NCBI GenBank assembly: GCA_017557625.1
Contig: JAFYYG010000048.1
Coordinates: 1 to 58,659, forward strand
DNA from: Muribaculaceae bacterium
GTDB taxonomy: Bacteria > Bacteroidota > Bacteroidia > Bacteroidales > Muribaculaceae
Direction: 5' to 3'
DNA: 58,659 nt
In this document: one piece after another, positions 17,323-25,724 of the stretch
Layout: the number at the start of each line of letters is the position of its first letter
How positions within the stretch are numbered: position 1 is the stretch's first letter
The notes under the pieces: model-generated
Told to the model about the DNA's origin: nothing
The model's input: only the letters and a program-made list of their open reading frames with translations
Databases searched by the model: none
Position numbers and translations under genes: made by a program

Positions 17323-18459
17323 TTACTTGCGGTGAAGGCGAGGTTTGCAGTAGGTGGTCTCATTCTTCTTGACCTCGACCTGCTCTGTTATGGTCTCGTA
17401 ACCTGGCACTTCATAAACTAGTGAATATTTGCCTGGTTTGAGATAGAAGAATCCAAAGAAGCCATTCCACTCGTTGTCAACCTTGTAGTGACGTACTCTC
17501 ACATTGCGGGAATCGAGCAGATATACCGTCGCACCATTGAGCGGCAGCCACTGGTCATCGGTGTCTTCCTTATACTTGAAACGAGGATTGTCAACTATTT
17601 CATCAGCGCTTTTCACGGTGCCGGCAATGTAGCCATGTTTCTCGGGTTTGCCGCCAAACCAAGCGTTGATACCCCTAAAATGTCTTATGCCCTCCATGCG
17701 GCAGTAGTCACGGTTCATAAGCCGCTGGCGTTCGGGCTGATAACTATGGAACGAGCCTTCTACCAAGAAACTTGGCACTCTATGCTTGAGCACTGCAAGC
17801 CATCCTGTATATCCAAGCACATTAGGCTCGCCAGGAGGTGTGCCACCCATCCATGTCAGGTCTCCGGCAACATAGCGGTCGGTCTCTTTAACAGTCCACA
17901 CCGTTAAGGGATTGTCATAGACGTAGGGGAACGCAACCTTTGCTCGGTCAATGCTACCTTTGGCATAGTCGTTGCCCGTCTCGCCACGATACATATAGAG
18001 CAGATAATTCACCGTCTTGCCATCCTCGCCTCCGGTGGCATTGCTATGCAGGGCGATGAAGTAGTCGGGGTTGATGGAATCCACTTGACACGCAATCTTT
18101 TGGAGCGTGATAAGTTGCTGCTCTCCATTCTCGTCCCGATAAGTCTCGAAACGGTCGTTGGCGGTAGCGTTCTTGTCGCCCTCAGACACAAAGCCGTTGC
18201 GGGTGCGCGACATTATGACCTTAGCGCCTGCCGCCTCAAGTCGGTCACGCAGTTCTAAGCCTTTCCACAAACACGTTTTCGACTCAAAGAAGCTCATCGT
18301 GTCCATCGCCTCATAGTTCACGGTAGCATGCGGACGGTCGTTGACGGTCCATCCCCCATGCCCTGGATTCACATATATCACTTTGCCCTTCAATCCTTTG
18401 GCAGCCGCTGGAGCAAGGGCGAGCAACATAGCGGCAGCTAATGTAATAATGTTTTTCAT
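17323..18459 (-). CDS. N-acetylmuramoyl-L-alanine amidase
   Basis: A 378-residue secreted peptidoglycan hydrolase of the Amidase_3 type. The signal peptide begins MKNIITLAAAMLLALAPAAA. Catalytic-domain landmarks are VIYVNPGHGG (zinc histidine near residue 34), LELRDRLEAAGAKVIMSRT, FIALHSNA (second histidine region) and FLVEGSFHSY (catalytic glutamate region). The last ~75 residues are a carboxypeptidase-regulatory-like beta domain (GKYSLVYEVPGYETITEQVE). I chose the start at 18459; the frame is open to 18576 but that stretch contains a palindromic repeat. A TATTTTTG box ends four bases before the ATG. Confidence 0.9.
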   Translation of the reverse strand: MKNIITLAAAMLLALAPAAAKGLKGKVIYVNPGHGGWTVNDRPHATVNYEAMDTMSFFESKTCLWKGLELRDRLEAAGAKVIMSRTRNGFVSEGDKNATANDRFETYRDENGEQQLITLQKIACQVDSINPDYFIALHSNATGGEDGKTVNYLLYMYRGETGNDYAKGSIDRAKVAFPYVYDNPLTVWTVKETDRYVAGDLTWMGGTPPGEPNVLGYTGWLAVLKHRVPSFLVEGSFHSYQPERQRLMNRDYCRMEGIRHFRGINAWFGGKPEKHGYIAGTVKSADEIVDNPRFKYKEDTDDQWLPLNGATVYLLDSRNVRVRHYKVDNEWNGFFGFFYLKPGKYSLVYEVPGYETITEQVEVKKNETTYCKPRLHRK

Positions 18460-18463
18460 ACTG

Positions 18464-18471
18464 CAAAAATA
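18464..18471 (-). promoter_or_regulatory. -7 box of the amidase gene, four bases from the ATG
   Basis: On the minus strand TATTTTTG is followed by CAGT and then the ATG (18459), predicting a leaderless or nearly leaderless mRNA. Confidence 0.6.
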
Positions 18472-18518
18472 ACGTTTTTTCTCCATAACGTGAATTGGTT
18501 TCAATATTTTTTCAAAAA

Positions 18519-18551
18519 TGAGACAAATGGGGTCAGACCCCATTTGTCTCA
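18519..18551. repeat. 33-base palindrome flanked by imperfect direct repeats
   Basis: Arms TGAGACAAATGGGGTC and GACCCCATTTGTCTCA are exact complements around one central A. On each side lies a ~45-base imperfect direct repeat starting CTCCATAAC and ending TTTTTTCAAAAA (about 18480-18518 and 18567-18605). The core GGGGTCAGACCCC is a REP-type palindrome I recall as widespread. It sits between the divergent promoters of the amidase and hydrolase genes. Confidence 0.75.
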
Positions 18552-18610
18552 AAAATCCCCTATTTCTCCATAACATGAGGGCATTTCAACGTTTTTTCAA
18601 AAAAATGATG

Positions 18611-18618
18611 TACCTTTG
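18611..18618 (+). promoter_or_regulatory. -7 box of the hydrolase gene
   Basis: TACCTTTG at 18611-18618, six bases before the ATG at 18625. Confidence 0.6.
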
Positions 18619-18624
18619 CAATCA

Positions 18625-19596
18625 ATGAGAAGAAAACGCATCAAGAGATTATTGATCTGGAGCCTTATCATCACAGCATTGTTGGCGATAATAGCTCTCG
18701 TGGCGTCATGTTTCTACATGCTCAACTTCGCCCTTGACCCACAGCGACGCAGCCACCAAGAGGCGATGGAGCGATTCTACGAACGTGAGCCTAAGAGTCT
18801 TAAGGTGTGGGTGGATTCACTAGAGCAATGCCATGCCCTGCGTGACACGAGCATCGTTGTTGATGGCAGGGGAAAACTTGCTGCCATGTATATCAAAAGC
18901 GACAGTGCCACCAACCGCGTAGCGGTGCTGCTGCATGGATACAACGACCGCGCCGAGTCGATGCTGCACATCGCCTACATTTACAACCATGATATGGGCT
19001 TTAACGTGCTGCTGCCGCACTTCTATGGGCACGGCGACAGCGATGGCGACCACATCGACATGGGCTGGAAAGATCGTTTTGACATGCTGCGGTGGATGCA
19101 AATTGCCAACGATATGTTCAAAGGCTCAACAGCTGCCTCGCAGATGGTAATCCACGGCATATCGATGGGAGGCTTCACTACCATGTGCATCAGCGGAGAG
19201 AAGTGTCCTGCCTACGTCAAGTGCTTTGTCGAAGACTGCGGCTACACCAGCGTGTGGGATGAGTTCAACGGTGAGCTCAAGAACCAGTTTGGGTTGCCTT
19301 CATTCCCGCTTATGAACCTCACAAGCACCTTATGCAAAATGCGTTACGGATGGACCTTTGGCGAGGCATCGGCACTTGAGCAGGTAAAGAAATCCACCCT
19401 TCCCATGCTCTTCATCCATGGTGATGCCGACACCTTTGTTCCCTTCCCTATGCTCGACCAACTCTACAATGCCAAGCAAAAAGGCTATAAAGAGAAATAC
19501 ATCGCACACGGCAGCGAGCATGCCCGCTCCTACACCGACCACCCCGAAGAATACACCCAGCGAGTGAAAACCTTTGTTAATAAATTCATTAAATAA
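18625..19596 (+). CDS. Membrane-anchored alpha/beta hydrolase
   Basis: A 323-residue protein with one N-terminal membrane anchor (about residues 8-32, LLIWSLIITALLAIIALVAS) and an alpha/beta-hydrolase domain. The oxyanion region is VAVLLHGYNDR, the nucleophile elbow HGISMGG (serine near 181), the acid lies in FIHGDADTFVP and the histidine in AHGSEHARSY. This is the YqkD/BEM46-like layout of serine hydrolases facing the periplasm; the substrate is unknown. The ATG at 18625 is preferred over a TTG at 18616. Confidence 0.87.
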   Translation: MRRKRIKRLLIWSLIITALLAIIALVASCFYMLNFALDPQRRSHQEAMERFYEREPKSLKVWVDSLEQCHALRDTSIVVDGRGKLAAMYIKSDSATNRVAVLLHGYNDRAESMLHIAYIYNHDMGFNVLLPHFYGHGDSDGDHIDMGWKDRFDMLRWMQIANDMFKGSTAASQMVIHGISMGGFTTMCISGEKCPAYVKCFVEDCGYTSVWDEFNGELKNQFGLPSFPLMNLTSTLCKMRYGWTFGEASALEQVKKSTLPMLFIHGDADTFVPFPMLDQLYNAKQKGYKEKYIAHGSEHARSYTDHPEEYTQRVKTFVNKFIK

Positions 19597-19608
19597 TAAG
19601 GTACCGTA

Positions 19609-19629
19609 TGTTGCGATACCATCGCAACA
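19609..19629. repeat. REP-like palindrome
   Basis: TGTTGCGAT and ATCGCAACA pair around ACC. It is related to the palindrome at 16321-16341 (shared GTATGTTGCG lead-in) and likewise follows a gene end. Confidence 0.55.
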
Positions 19630-19650
19630 CACAAAACAAAGAACAAGCCC

Positions 19651-20541
19651 TTGCCCACATTAATCGTCATAACAGGCCCCACAGGAGTGGGAAAAACGGC
19701 GACCGCCATCGAGGTAGCGCGGCATTTGGGCTGCGATATCATCAATGCCGACTCGCGGCAGGTGTTCAAAGGAATACCCATAGGCACTGCTACCCCCACA
19801 ACCGATGAGCAAGCTCTCGTGAAGCACCACTTTGTGCAGTTCAAGGAGCTTGACGAATACTACAGCGCATCGCAGTTTGAGGCCGACGTGATGGCAATTC
19901 TGCCGTCGCTATTCAAGAAAGGTGACCACGTGGTGATGTGCGGTGGTTCGATGATGTATGTCGATGCCGTGTGCCATGGCATTGACCCTATCCCCGACAT
20001 CAGCGACGAGGTGCGACAATCCGTCAAGCAAGAATGGCAGGAGCAAGGCCTCGAACCGCTGCTTCAGGAGTTACAACGCCTCGACCCAACTTATTATGAG
20101 CAAGTGGACAAACTCAACCCCAAACGTGTGGTTCATGCCATCGAGGTATGCCGACAGGCAGGTGTCCCCTACTCATCACTACGCACTGGGCAAACCAAGC
20201 CTCGCCCTTTCAACATCATCAAGATAGGCCTTAACATTGAGCGAGAGTTGCTCTTCGACCGCATCAACAGCCGTGTCGATGCCATGATAGAGCAGGGACT
20301 TGAAGCTGAGGCGCGCAGCGTCTATCACTTGCGACACCTCAATTCGCTAAACACCGTGGGGTACAAAGAGATGTTTGCCTACTTCGATGGCACTATGGAC
20401 CGCCGCACCGCCATCGAGCGCATCAAGAAAAACACCCGCGTCTATGCAAAAAAGCAACTCACCTGGTATAAACGCGACCCCGACATCATCTGGTGCAGCC
20501 CCAACGAGTGCCTAAAAACAGTGCAAAATCTATTAATTTAA
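19651..20541 (+). CDS. miaA: tRNA dimethylallyltransferase
   Basis: A 296-residue enzyme that transfers dimethylallyl to A37 of tRNAs reading UNN codons. The P-loop GPTGVGKTA (about 9-17) is followed by DIINADSRQVFKG, the substrate-contact region. MCGGSMMYVDAVCHGID and YKEMFAYFDG are also family-typical, and VYAKKQLTWYKRD closes the protein. The start codon appears to be TTG (19651): the family N-terminus MPTLIVITGPTG begins exactly there and no in-frame ATG precedes it. recX follows after 6 bases, an apparent operon. Confidence 0.95.
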   Translation: MPTLIVITGPTGVGKTATAIEVARHLGCDIINADSRQVFKGIPIGTATPTTDEQALVKHHFVQFKELDEYYSASQFEADVMAILPSLFKKGDHVVMCGGSMMYVDAVCHGIDPIPDISDEVRQSVKQEWQEQGLEPLLQELQRLDPTYYEQVDKLNPKRVVHAIEVCRQAGVPYSSLRTGQTKPRPFNIIKIGLNIERELLFDRINSRVDAMIEQGLEAEARSVYHLRHLNSLNTVGYKEMFAYFDGTMDRRTAIERIKKNTRVYAKKQLTWYKRDPDIIWCSPNECLKTVQNLLI

Positions 20542-20547
20542 TAATAA

Positions 20548-21033
20548 ATGCCACGCAAACCTATAACTCCCGACAACACTTACCTAAGACTTGCCACGCT
20601 GTGCGCACGCAGTGAGCAGGCCGAGGGCGACCTGCGCAAAAAACTGCATGACTGGGGAATATCTCCAAATGACACCGAGGCCATAATCGCACGTCTCAAG
20701 AAGGAGAGATACCTCGACAACGAGCGCTATGCTCACGCCTACTGCCGCGACAAGCTGCGCTTCAACGGCTGGGGACGCATCAAAATTGCATTTATGCTCC
20801 GTGGCAAAGGCATCGAGCAGGAATATATCGACGCAGCACTCGCCGAAATTGACGAGGAGCAATATACCGCTATTCTTGATGACGCTCTAATCGCTAAAGC
20901 CAAGACACTGAGCGGCAAAAACGATGAGCAAGTGAAAGCCTCGCTGCTGCGCTTTGCCTCCTCACGCGGTTTTGAGCCAAGCATCATCTTTCCTGCCATA
21001 GAACGACTAATATCCACTGAGAATATATCATAA
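20548..21033 (+). CDS. recX: Regulatory protein RecX
   Basis: A 161-residue three-helix-repeat protein that modulates RecA filaments. Recognisable RecX segments are ARSEQAEGDLRKKLHDWG, ERYLDNERYAHAYCRDKL and GWGRIKIAFMLRGKGI. The length is normal. It is joined to miaA; no recA is in the window, so it is unlinked to its target here. Confidence 0.9.
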   Translation: MPRKPITPDNTYLRLATLCARSEQAEGDLRKKLHDWGISPNDTEAIIARLKKERYLDNERYAHAYCRDKLRFNGWGRIKIAFMLRGKGIEQEYIDAALAEIDEEQYTAILDDALIAKAKTLSGKNDEQVKASLLRFASSRGFEPSIIFPAIERLISTENIS

Positions 21034-21043
21034 AACAAAAAAA

Positions 21044-21130
21044 CAACTGAATAATCTGAATATTCTGATTTTCACAAATTTGATTTTAAAAATATCTTCT
21101 TTATTTCAGATTTCTCAGAAAAATCAGTTG
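21044..21130. repeat. Imperfect inverted repeat with phased CTGA elements
   Basis: Two 25-base arms, 21044-21068 and 21106-21130, share CAACTGA, CTGA and TCTGA at matching positions on opposite strands with differing A/T spacers. They occupy nearly the whole gap between recX and comF. Confidence 0.5.
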
Positions 21131-21153
21131 TTAAAATAAGAAATATCTGAGTC

Positions 21154-21861
21154 ATGAAGATTAAAGACCTCCTCACCAGTGCCGCCAGCGTGTTCATGCC
21201 ACGCAACTGCTCGGTGTGCGGCAAGCCGCTCAACCTCGACGAGAAGTTCCTCTGCCGACACTGCCTGATGAACATACCTCGCACGCACTATGAGGAAATC
21301 CCTTTCAACCGCTTCGACCAGCTTATGGCGGGCAAAGTGCCTATAGAGCGCTGCGCCAGCTATTTCTTCTACCATAAGAACGACCCTTACGCCTCAATTC
21401 TCCACGACACGAAATACCGCAACATGCCCACGCTAGGACGCTGGCTCACTGAGCGCGCCACACGCGAGATGCTGCCAAGCCACTTCTTCGACGGCATCGA
21501 CGCGATAGTTCCCGTGCCGCTGCACTACAACAAACTTGCCAGCCGCGGATATAACCAAAGTCAATATCTTGCCGAAGGCATATCACGAGCCACTGGCATC
21601 CCTGTGATAAAAGCCCTAAAAGCTATTCACGAACACTCCACCCAAACACACAAAGACGCTGCCGAGCGAATGATGAACACCCAGGGAATGTATGCCGCCA
21701 ATAAACGGAAATGCAAAGGATTAGACGGCAAACACCTGCTCATCGTCGATGACGTTGTGACCACTGGCTCCACCCTACTTGCCTGCGCCACAGCACTAAA
21801 AACCGCAATCCCCACCGTAAAACTCTCCCTCTTCACCCTCGCCGCAGCACAACTGGAATAA
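21154..21861 (+). CDS. comF: ComF-family phosphoribosyltransferase-like protein
   Basis: A 235-residue ComF-type protein. The N-terminal zinc-ribbon has CSVCGKPL and CRHC. The PRTase-like domain has DAIVPVPLH, SRGYNQSQYLAEG and the PRPP-loop-like LLIVDDVVTTGSTLL. ComF acts in natural transformation (ssDNA uptake) in several phyla; no other competence gene is close. Downstream lies a strong hairpin shared with the converging gene. Confidence 0.9.
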   Translation: MKIKDLLTSAASVFMPRNCSVCGKPLNLDEKFLCRHCLMNIPRTHYEEIPFNRFDQLMAGKVPIERCASYFFYHKNDPYASILHDTKYRNMPTLGRWLTERATREMLPSHFFDGIDAIVPVPLHYNKLASRGYNQSQYLAEGISRATGIPVIKALKAIHEHSTQTHKDAAERMMNTQGMYAANKRKCKGLDGKHLLIVDDVVTTGSTLLACATALKTAIPTVKLSLFTLAAAQLE

Positions 21862-21911
21862 TTTACGAACCACACATCAAAGTGACAGTTCTTTTGATGT
21901 AATAAAATTTC

Positions 21912-21956
21912 AAACTCGTCGGAATGTAGAAAAAAAATCCACATTCCGACGAGTTT
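21912..21956. terminator. Strong hairpin between converging genes
   Basis: A perfect 16-bp stem AAACTCGTCGGAATGT (21912-21927) with its complement at 21941-21956 around an A-rich loop. The minus-strand side continues into an A/T-rich tract; the plus side lacks a clear T run, so termination is probably better in the minus direction. Confidence 0.65.
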
Positions 21957-21988
21957 CGTGTTACTATACTATCAATTCTGGGTAGGAT

Positions 21989-22426
21989 TTACATTTCCCC
22001 GTAAGGGAGTTTAGCGAGGACTTCGCCCATTTTTTGGGCGCCTTCGGTGAGTTTGCTGCCTACCATCGTTCGTAACATCAAGGGAAGTTCGATGTTTATC
22101 TCGGCGATGGCGTTGGTGTGCTCTTCATCGATGGCTTCGAGGTTTACTGTCAGTCCGAATGGCACTGGCGATGACTCTGCCACATATTTCACCAAAGTTG
22201 GCTCCACGCTCTCGCTAACGCTGAGTTTGACTGCTCCCATTGGCGAGTCAATGCTAATGCCGTCCTCCTCAAATTTCAAATTATTAAGGTGTTCGCGGGC
22301 TTCGTCGGGAATGCGGTCCATGTTTTTCTCCATTTGTTCCTTAAACATGGATGGGTTGCTCAACTTGCTGTAAATTAATTCGATGTTATGTTCAATAACT
22401 ACTTTGTCGCTTTTATAGGTTTCCAT
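21989..22426 (-). CDS. SRPBCC-like protein
   Basis: A 145-residue cytosolic protein beginning METYKSDKVVIEHNIELIYS. The opening strand, the short helix LSNPSMFKEQM and the alternating strands that end in a long C-terminal helix (MLRTMVGSKLTEGAQKMGEV) fit the SRPBCC/START-like cavity fold. There are no catalytic residues to point to. It lies 29 bases after pyrE in the same orientation, so co-transcription is likely; function unknown. Confidence 0.65.
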   Translation of the reverse strand: METYKSDKVVIEHNIELIYSKLSNPSMFKEQMEKNMDRIPDEAREHLNNLKFEEDGISIDSPMGAVKLSVSESVEPTLVKYVAESSPVPFGLTVNLEAIDEEHTNAIAEINIELPLMLRTMVGSKLTEGAQKMGEVLAKLPYGEM

Positions 22427-22455
22427 TTGATATTGTATATATAATACGTTTGTAA

Positions 22456-23106
22456 TTAATCTAACTCCGTAGCTGTTGGTGTCCAGTTCTCAGGGTTTTC
22501 GTGCCACATTTCGAGGGTATCTACATCCTCGTCCTTGATGTACTGCGTTGCCAACGCAGCCTCTATCATAGCGTGATAGTTGGTGAGGGTGATGAGTTTC
22601 AGTTCCTCTTCCTTAAATGTCGAGATTGCCTGCTCAAAGTCGTAGGTGAACATCGCCACCATGCCAAGTACATCGCCGCCTGCGAGCTGCATCTCGTGCA
22701 AAGCCTTTATGGCATTTGACCCAGTTGAGACGAGGTCCTCGATAAGCACCACCTTCTGACCTGGCTCGAAATTGCCCTCTATTAGGTTCTCAAGGCCGTG
22801 GTCCTTAGGCACATCGCGTACATAGACAAACGGCAACCCCAGCGTGTCGGCAACCAGCGCTCCCATAGCAATTGAACCCATCGCCACACTCGCCACCACC
22901 TCGGCGTCGGGGAAGTGCTCAAGGATGAGCCTCGAAAGCTCCACCTTTACAAACCTCCGCATGTCAGGGTAAGACAGCACTATTTTGTTGTCGTTGTAGA
23001 TTGGCGCATTCCAGCCGTTGCCCCAAACGAATGGCTGATCGGGCTGGAGCATTATCGCATTTATTTTCAGCAATTTCTTTGCCAGTATCAAGTCTAAACT
23101 GTCCAT
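22456..23106 (-). CDS. pyrE: Orotate phosphoribosyltransferase
   Basis: A 216-residue enzyme of pyrimidine synthesis (orotate + PRPP to OMP). The PRPP-binding loop reads VVLIEDLVSTGSNAIKAL, preceded by VASVAMGSIAMGALVAD and VYVRDVPKDHG. FVWGNGWNAPIYNDNK near the N-terminus is the orotate-side signature. The length is standard. The downstream gene is the SRPBCC-like protein. Confidence 0.95.
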   Translation of the reverse strand: MDSLDLILAKKLLKINAIMLQPDQPFVWGNGWNAPIYNDNKIVLSYPDMRRFVKVELSRLILEHFPDAEVVASVAMGSIAMGALVADTLGLPFVYVRDVPKDHGLENLIEGNFEPGQKVVLIEDLVSTGSNAIKALHEMQLAGGDVLGMVAMFTYDFEQAISTFKEEELKLITLTNYHAMIEAALATQYIKDEDVDTLEMWHENPENWTPTATELD

Positions 23107-23203
23107 CTTTATAAAGTGTTATGAAAAATCGCACAAAAGTATAAAAATATACCCAACAGATAAAATAATTCTTCACAAATTATTGGATTTTATCCATTTT
23201 TTG

Positions 23204-23211
23204 TAATTTTG
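23204..23211 (+). promoter_or_regulatory. -7 box of the first DUF5715 gene, four bases from the ATG
   Basis: TAATTTTG, then CACT and the ATG at 23216. The preceding ~20 bases (ATTTTATCCATTTTTTGT) are repeated in front of the paralogue at 23995. Confidence 0.65.
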
Positions 23212-23215
23212 CACT

Positions 23216-23929
23216 ATGAATTTAGAAACGACCAATAAAAACTTCACCAAAGCCATTATTGCTATTTCGGCAATAGTTATGGTCATCATTGTGGTTTTAT
23301 GCTGCGCTTTTGCCTACAAGCAAAACAAGGCCAACGACCCAAATAAGTCAACATTGGTTAGGGGTGCCAGCAGAAACATCAAAATTGCGTTTCGATTCAA
23401 AGATGACAATGACACACATCTCGAGGCAGGCAAAAAATATGGCATTATGCCGGTAGCAACTCGCGACGACCTTGACAAAATCATCGGGCAACTTGAGAAG
23501 ATAGAATCTTCTAGCACATTCAAAATAGATAGCCTCACACACTCGGTGCCATATCTCACTCCCAGCGCCAAAGACCTGCTCAATATCATCGGCACAAATT
23601 TCCAAGCAAAACTGAAACAGAAAGGTCTGGCACAATATAGATTTCTCGTCACATCACTGCTACGCACCAACGATGACGTGAATCGCCTGCTGCAAGTGAA
23701 CCGAAATGCCGTCAAGCAAAGCAGCCACCTATATGGCACTACATTCGACATTTCCTACACCCGCTTTGAAAAAGTGGATAGCCAACCCGACTTCACAGGT
23801 GAAGTAGCCGACCACAAAGTGCTTGTCAACATCCTCGGAGAGACCCTCAAAGAACTGCGCGACGCCAACCGCTGCTATGTGAAGTATGAGCGAGGGCAAC
23901 CATGCTACCACATCACCACCCGACTATAA
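23216..23929 (+). CDS. DUF5715-type protein, M15-peptidase-like, copy 1
   Basis: A 237-residue protein with a single N-terminal membrane anchor (about residues 13-34) and an external domain. SSHLYGTTFDIS (H171, D178) and ERGQPCYHI (E225, H232) reproduce the zinc-ligand and catalytic pattern of M15/VanY-type D-Ala-D-Ala peptidases, so a cell-wall role is plausible; the family is catalogued as DUF5715 to my recollection. A tandem paralogue follows with the same promoter sequence. Confidence 0.78.
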   Translation: MNLETTNKNFTKAIIAISAIVMVIIVVLCCAFAYKQNKANDPNKSTLVRGASRNIKIAFRFKDDNDTHLEAGKKYGIMPVATRDDLDKIIGQLEKIESSSTFKIDSLTHSVPYLTPSAKDLLNIIGTNFQAKLKQKGLAQYRFLVTSLLRTNDDVNRLLQVNRNAVKQSSHLYGTTFDISYTRFEKVDSQPDFTGEVADHKVLVNILGETLKELRDANRCYVKYERGQPCYHITTRL

Positions 23930-23982
23930 TATCAACCATATATATTTTTATTAAATACTCAGTGAATTTTATCCATTTTTTG

Positions 23983-23990
23983 TGATTTTG
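23983..23990 (+). promoter_or_regulatory. -7 box of the second DUF5715 gene
   Basis: TGATTTTG (one mismatch to TAnnTTTG), then CATT and the ATG at 23995. It is the duplicated counterpart of the box at 23204. Confidence 0.55.
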
Positions 23991-23994
23991 CATT

Positions 23995-24717
23995 ATGAAG
24001 CAGGAAAGCAAAGACAGAATACGCATACGACTATTTGCCATATTATCGGTAATAGTTGTGGCGTTTCTTGTGGTTCTGTGCTATGCAATTCCTATTGGTG
24101 AAGACGATTCGCACAAAGCAACCGCATCAGTGCAGCGCGTCAAAGTTAGAGGTGGAGGTGGAGGACTCAACGCATCATACCGATTTAAAGACGTGAACGA
24201 CACCCAGATTGTTGCCGCTCAGCAATTTGGCATCGAGCCATTAAGCACACGAGATGGTGTTGACAGCATTGCATATCAGCTGATTAAGATAGAGTCGTCA
24301 AACGCTTTTAAGGTAGATAGCCTCACACACTCGGTGCCCTACCTCACCCCCAGCGCCAGCGAACTACTCAACATCATAGCCGCCAACTTCCAATCGAAAC
24401 TGCAAGAACAAGGATTTGCACAATACCAGTTCATTGTCACATCGCTGCTACGCACCAGCGACGATGTGCGCAAACTGCGGCGCGTGAACCGCAACGCCGT
24501 CAAGAACAGCTGCCACATGTACGGCACCACCTTCGACATCGCTTACAACTGCTTTGAGAAGGTTGACAGCTTACCCGACTTTGAGGGTGCCGACGCCAGC
24601 TACAAGGTGCTTGTCAACACACTTGGCGAGACACTCAAAGAGCTGCGCGACGCCAACCGCTGCTACATCATGTTTGAACGAGGGCAGCCATGCTACCACA
24701 TCACAACACGACAATAA
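23995..24717 (+). CDS. DUF5715-type protein, M15-peptidase-like, copy 2
   Basis: A 240-residue tandem paralogue of the preceding gene, with an N-terminal anchor (about 14-33), a glycine run GGGGG near residue 53, and the same domain: SCHMYGTTFDIAY and ERGQPCYHITTR keep the H, D, E and H positions. The block DSLTHSVPYLTPSA is identical in both copies. Promoter and gene were duplicated together, so the two are probably independently transcribed and partly redundant. Confidence 0.78.
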   Translation: MKQESKDRIRIRLFAILSVIVVAFLVVLCYAIPIGEDDSHKATASVQRVKVRGGGGGLNASYRFKDVNDTQIVAAQQFGIEPLSTRDGVDSIAYQLIKIESSNAFKVDSLTHSVPYLTPSASELLNIIAANFQSKLQEQGFAQYQFIVTSLLRTSDDVRKLRRVNRNAVKNSCHMYGTTFDIAYNCFEKVDSLPDFEGADASYKVLVNTLGETLKELRDANRCYIMFERGQPCYHITTRQ

Positions 24718-24833
24718 TCATTTAATTTAAGTTTTAAACTTGAAGTTTAGAGGTTAGAGTTTCGTGTTTAGAGATAATTATACCAGACTTGAACAATTTA
24801 ACCATATTATTAACTTCAAAAATCAGTTTTTAT

Positions 24834-25550
24834 ATGAAAAAGTATTTAGCCGAAATGGTGGGCACTATGGTGCTCGTGTTGATGGGCTGCGGTGTGGCCG
24901 TAAGCCTTGGTTGTGACCCAATTAACAACATTCCCGCCGTGGTGGGCACTGCGTTTGCCTTTGGTCTGGCTGTAGTTGCAATGGCCTATACCATTGGTGG
25001 CATCAGCGGTTGCCACATAAATCCTGCCATCACACTGGGATGCCTCATCGCAAAGCGCATCAGCGCAAAGGATGCTTGCATGTACATTATTTTCCAAGTG
25101 ATTGGTGCCTTCATAGGCTCAGCAATCCTGTACTTGCTCACCACCAACAGCGGTCTTGAAGGCACTGGTGCCAACGCGTTGCAAGATGGTGTGGAGGTTG
25201 CCGGCGGTTTGATAGCCGAGATTGTATTCACTTGCGTATTTGTTCTCGTAGTGCTTGGTGCTACCGCAAAGACTAATGGTGCTACCAACAACTTCGCTGG
25301 CCTCGCCATCGGTCTGTCGCTGATTCTCGTGCATCTGGTGTGCATCCGCTACACTGGAACATCGGTGAACCCCGCCCGCTCTATCGCTCCCGCTATCTTT
25401 GAAGGTGGTGACGCTCTGAGCCAACTCTGGATATTCATCGTTGGTCCATTCGTTGGCGCAGCCCTTGCTGCTGTCATCTGGATGATAATCGACCCCATCT
25501 GCTGCTGTTGCAAGAAAGAGAAAGAGGAAAAAGAGGAGAAAGAAGACTAA
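24834..25550 (+). CDS. aqpZ: Aquaporin (MIP family)
   Basis: A 238-residue six-helix channel with the two signature half-helix motifs NPAIT and NPARS. The N-terminus MKKYLAEMVGTMVLVLMGCG is typical of AqpZ. The selectivity-filter side GCHINPA and an arginine after the second NPA (NPAR) favour a water channel over a glycerol facilitator. The cytosolic tail is unusual: four consecutive cysteines followed by a lysine/glutamate run (KEKEEKEEKED). I used the ATG at 24834; the frame is open for 15 more residues upstream. A perfect terminator follows. Confidence 0.9.
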   Translation: MKKYLAEMVGTMVLVLMGCGVAVSLGCDPINNIPAVVGTAFAFGLAVVAMAYTIGGISGCHINPAITLGCLIAKRISAKDACMYIIFQVIGAFIGSAILYLLTTNSGLEGTGANALQDGVEVAGGLIAEIVFTCVFVLVVLGATAKTNGATNNFAGLAIGLSLILVHLVCIRYTGTSVNPARSIAPAIFEGGDALSQLWIFIVGPFVGAALAAVIWMIIDPICCCCKKEKEEKEEKED

Positions 25551-25577
25551 CCACTTTTCCTTAAAACACCTACAAAG

Positions 25578-25608
25578 AATCCCTCGCGACAACCTGCGAG
25601 GGATTTTT
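25578..25608 (+). terminator. Terminator after aquaporin
   Basis: AATCCCTCGC (25578-25587) and GCGAGGGATT (25596-25605) pair perfectly around an 8-base loop, with a T run to 25608. Confidence 0.9.
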
Positions 25609-25712
25609 GCATATTTCGTCACTTTCTAGTTTTTTTAGATAAATTAGGCGGTGTCGAGGCATAAAAAATGAAAAAACTTTGTTTTTCATTTTGTTCTGCC
25701 CTCAACTTGCAC

Positions 25713-25720
25713 TAATTTTG
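25713..25720 (+). promoter_or_regulatory. -7 box of the small lipoprotein gene, four bases from the ATG
   Basis: TAATTTTG, then CACC and the ATG at 25725. Confidence 0.65.
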
Positions 25721-25724
25721 CACC

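Noticed and set aside
18460-18576. N-terminal extension of the amidase
   Set aside because: It is encoded by a palindromic repeat and would bury the signal peptide.
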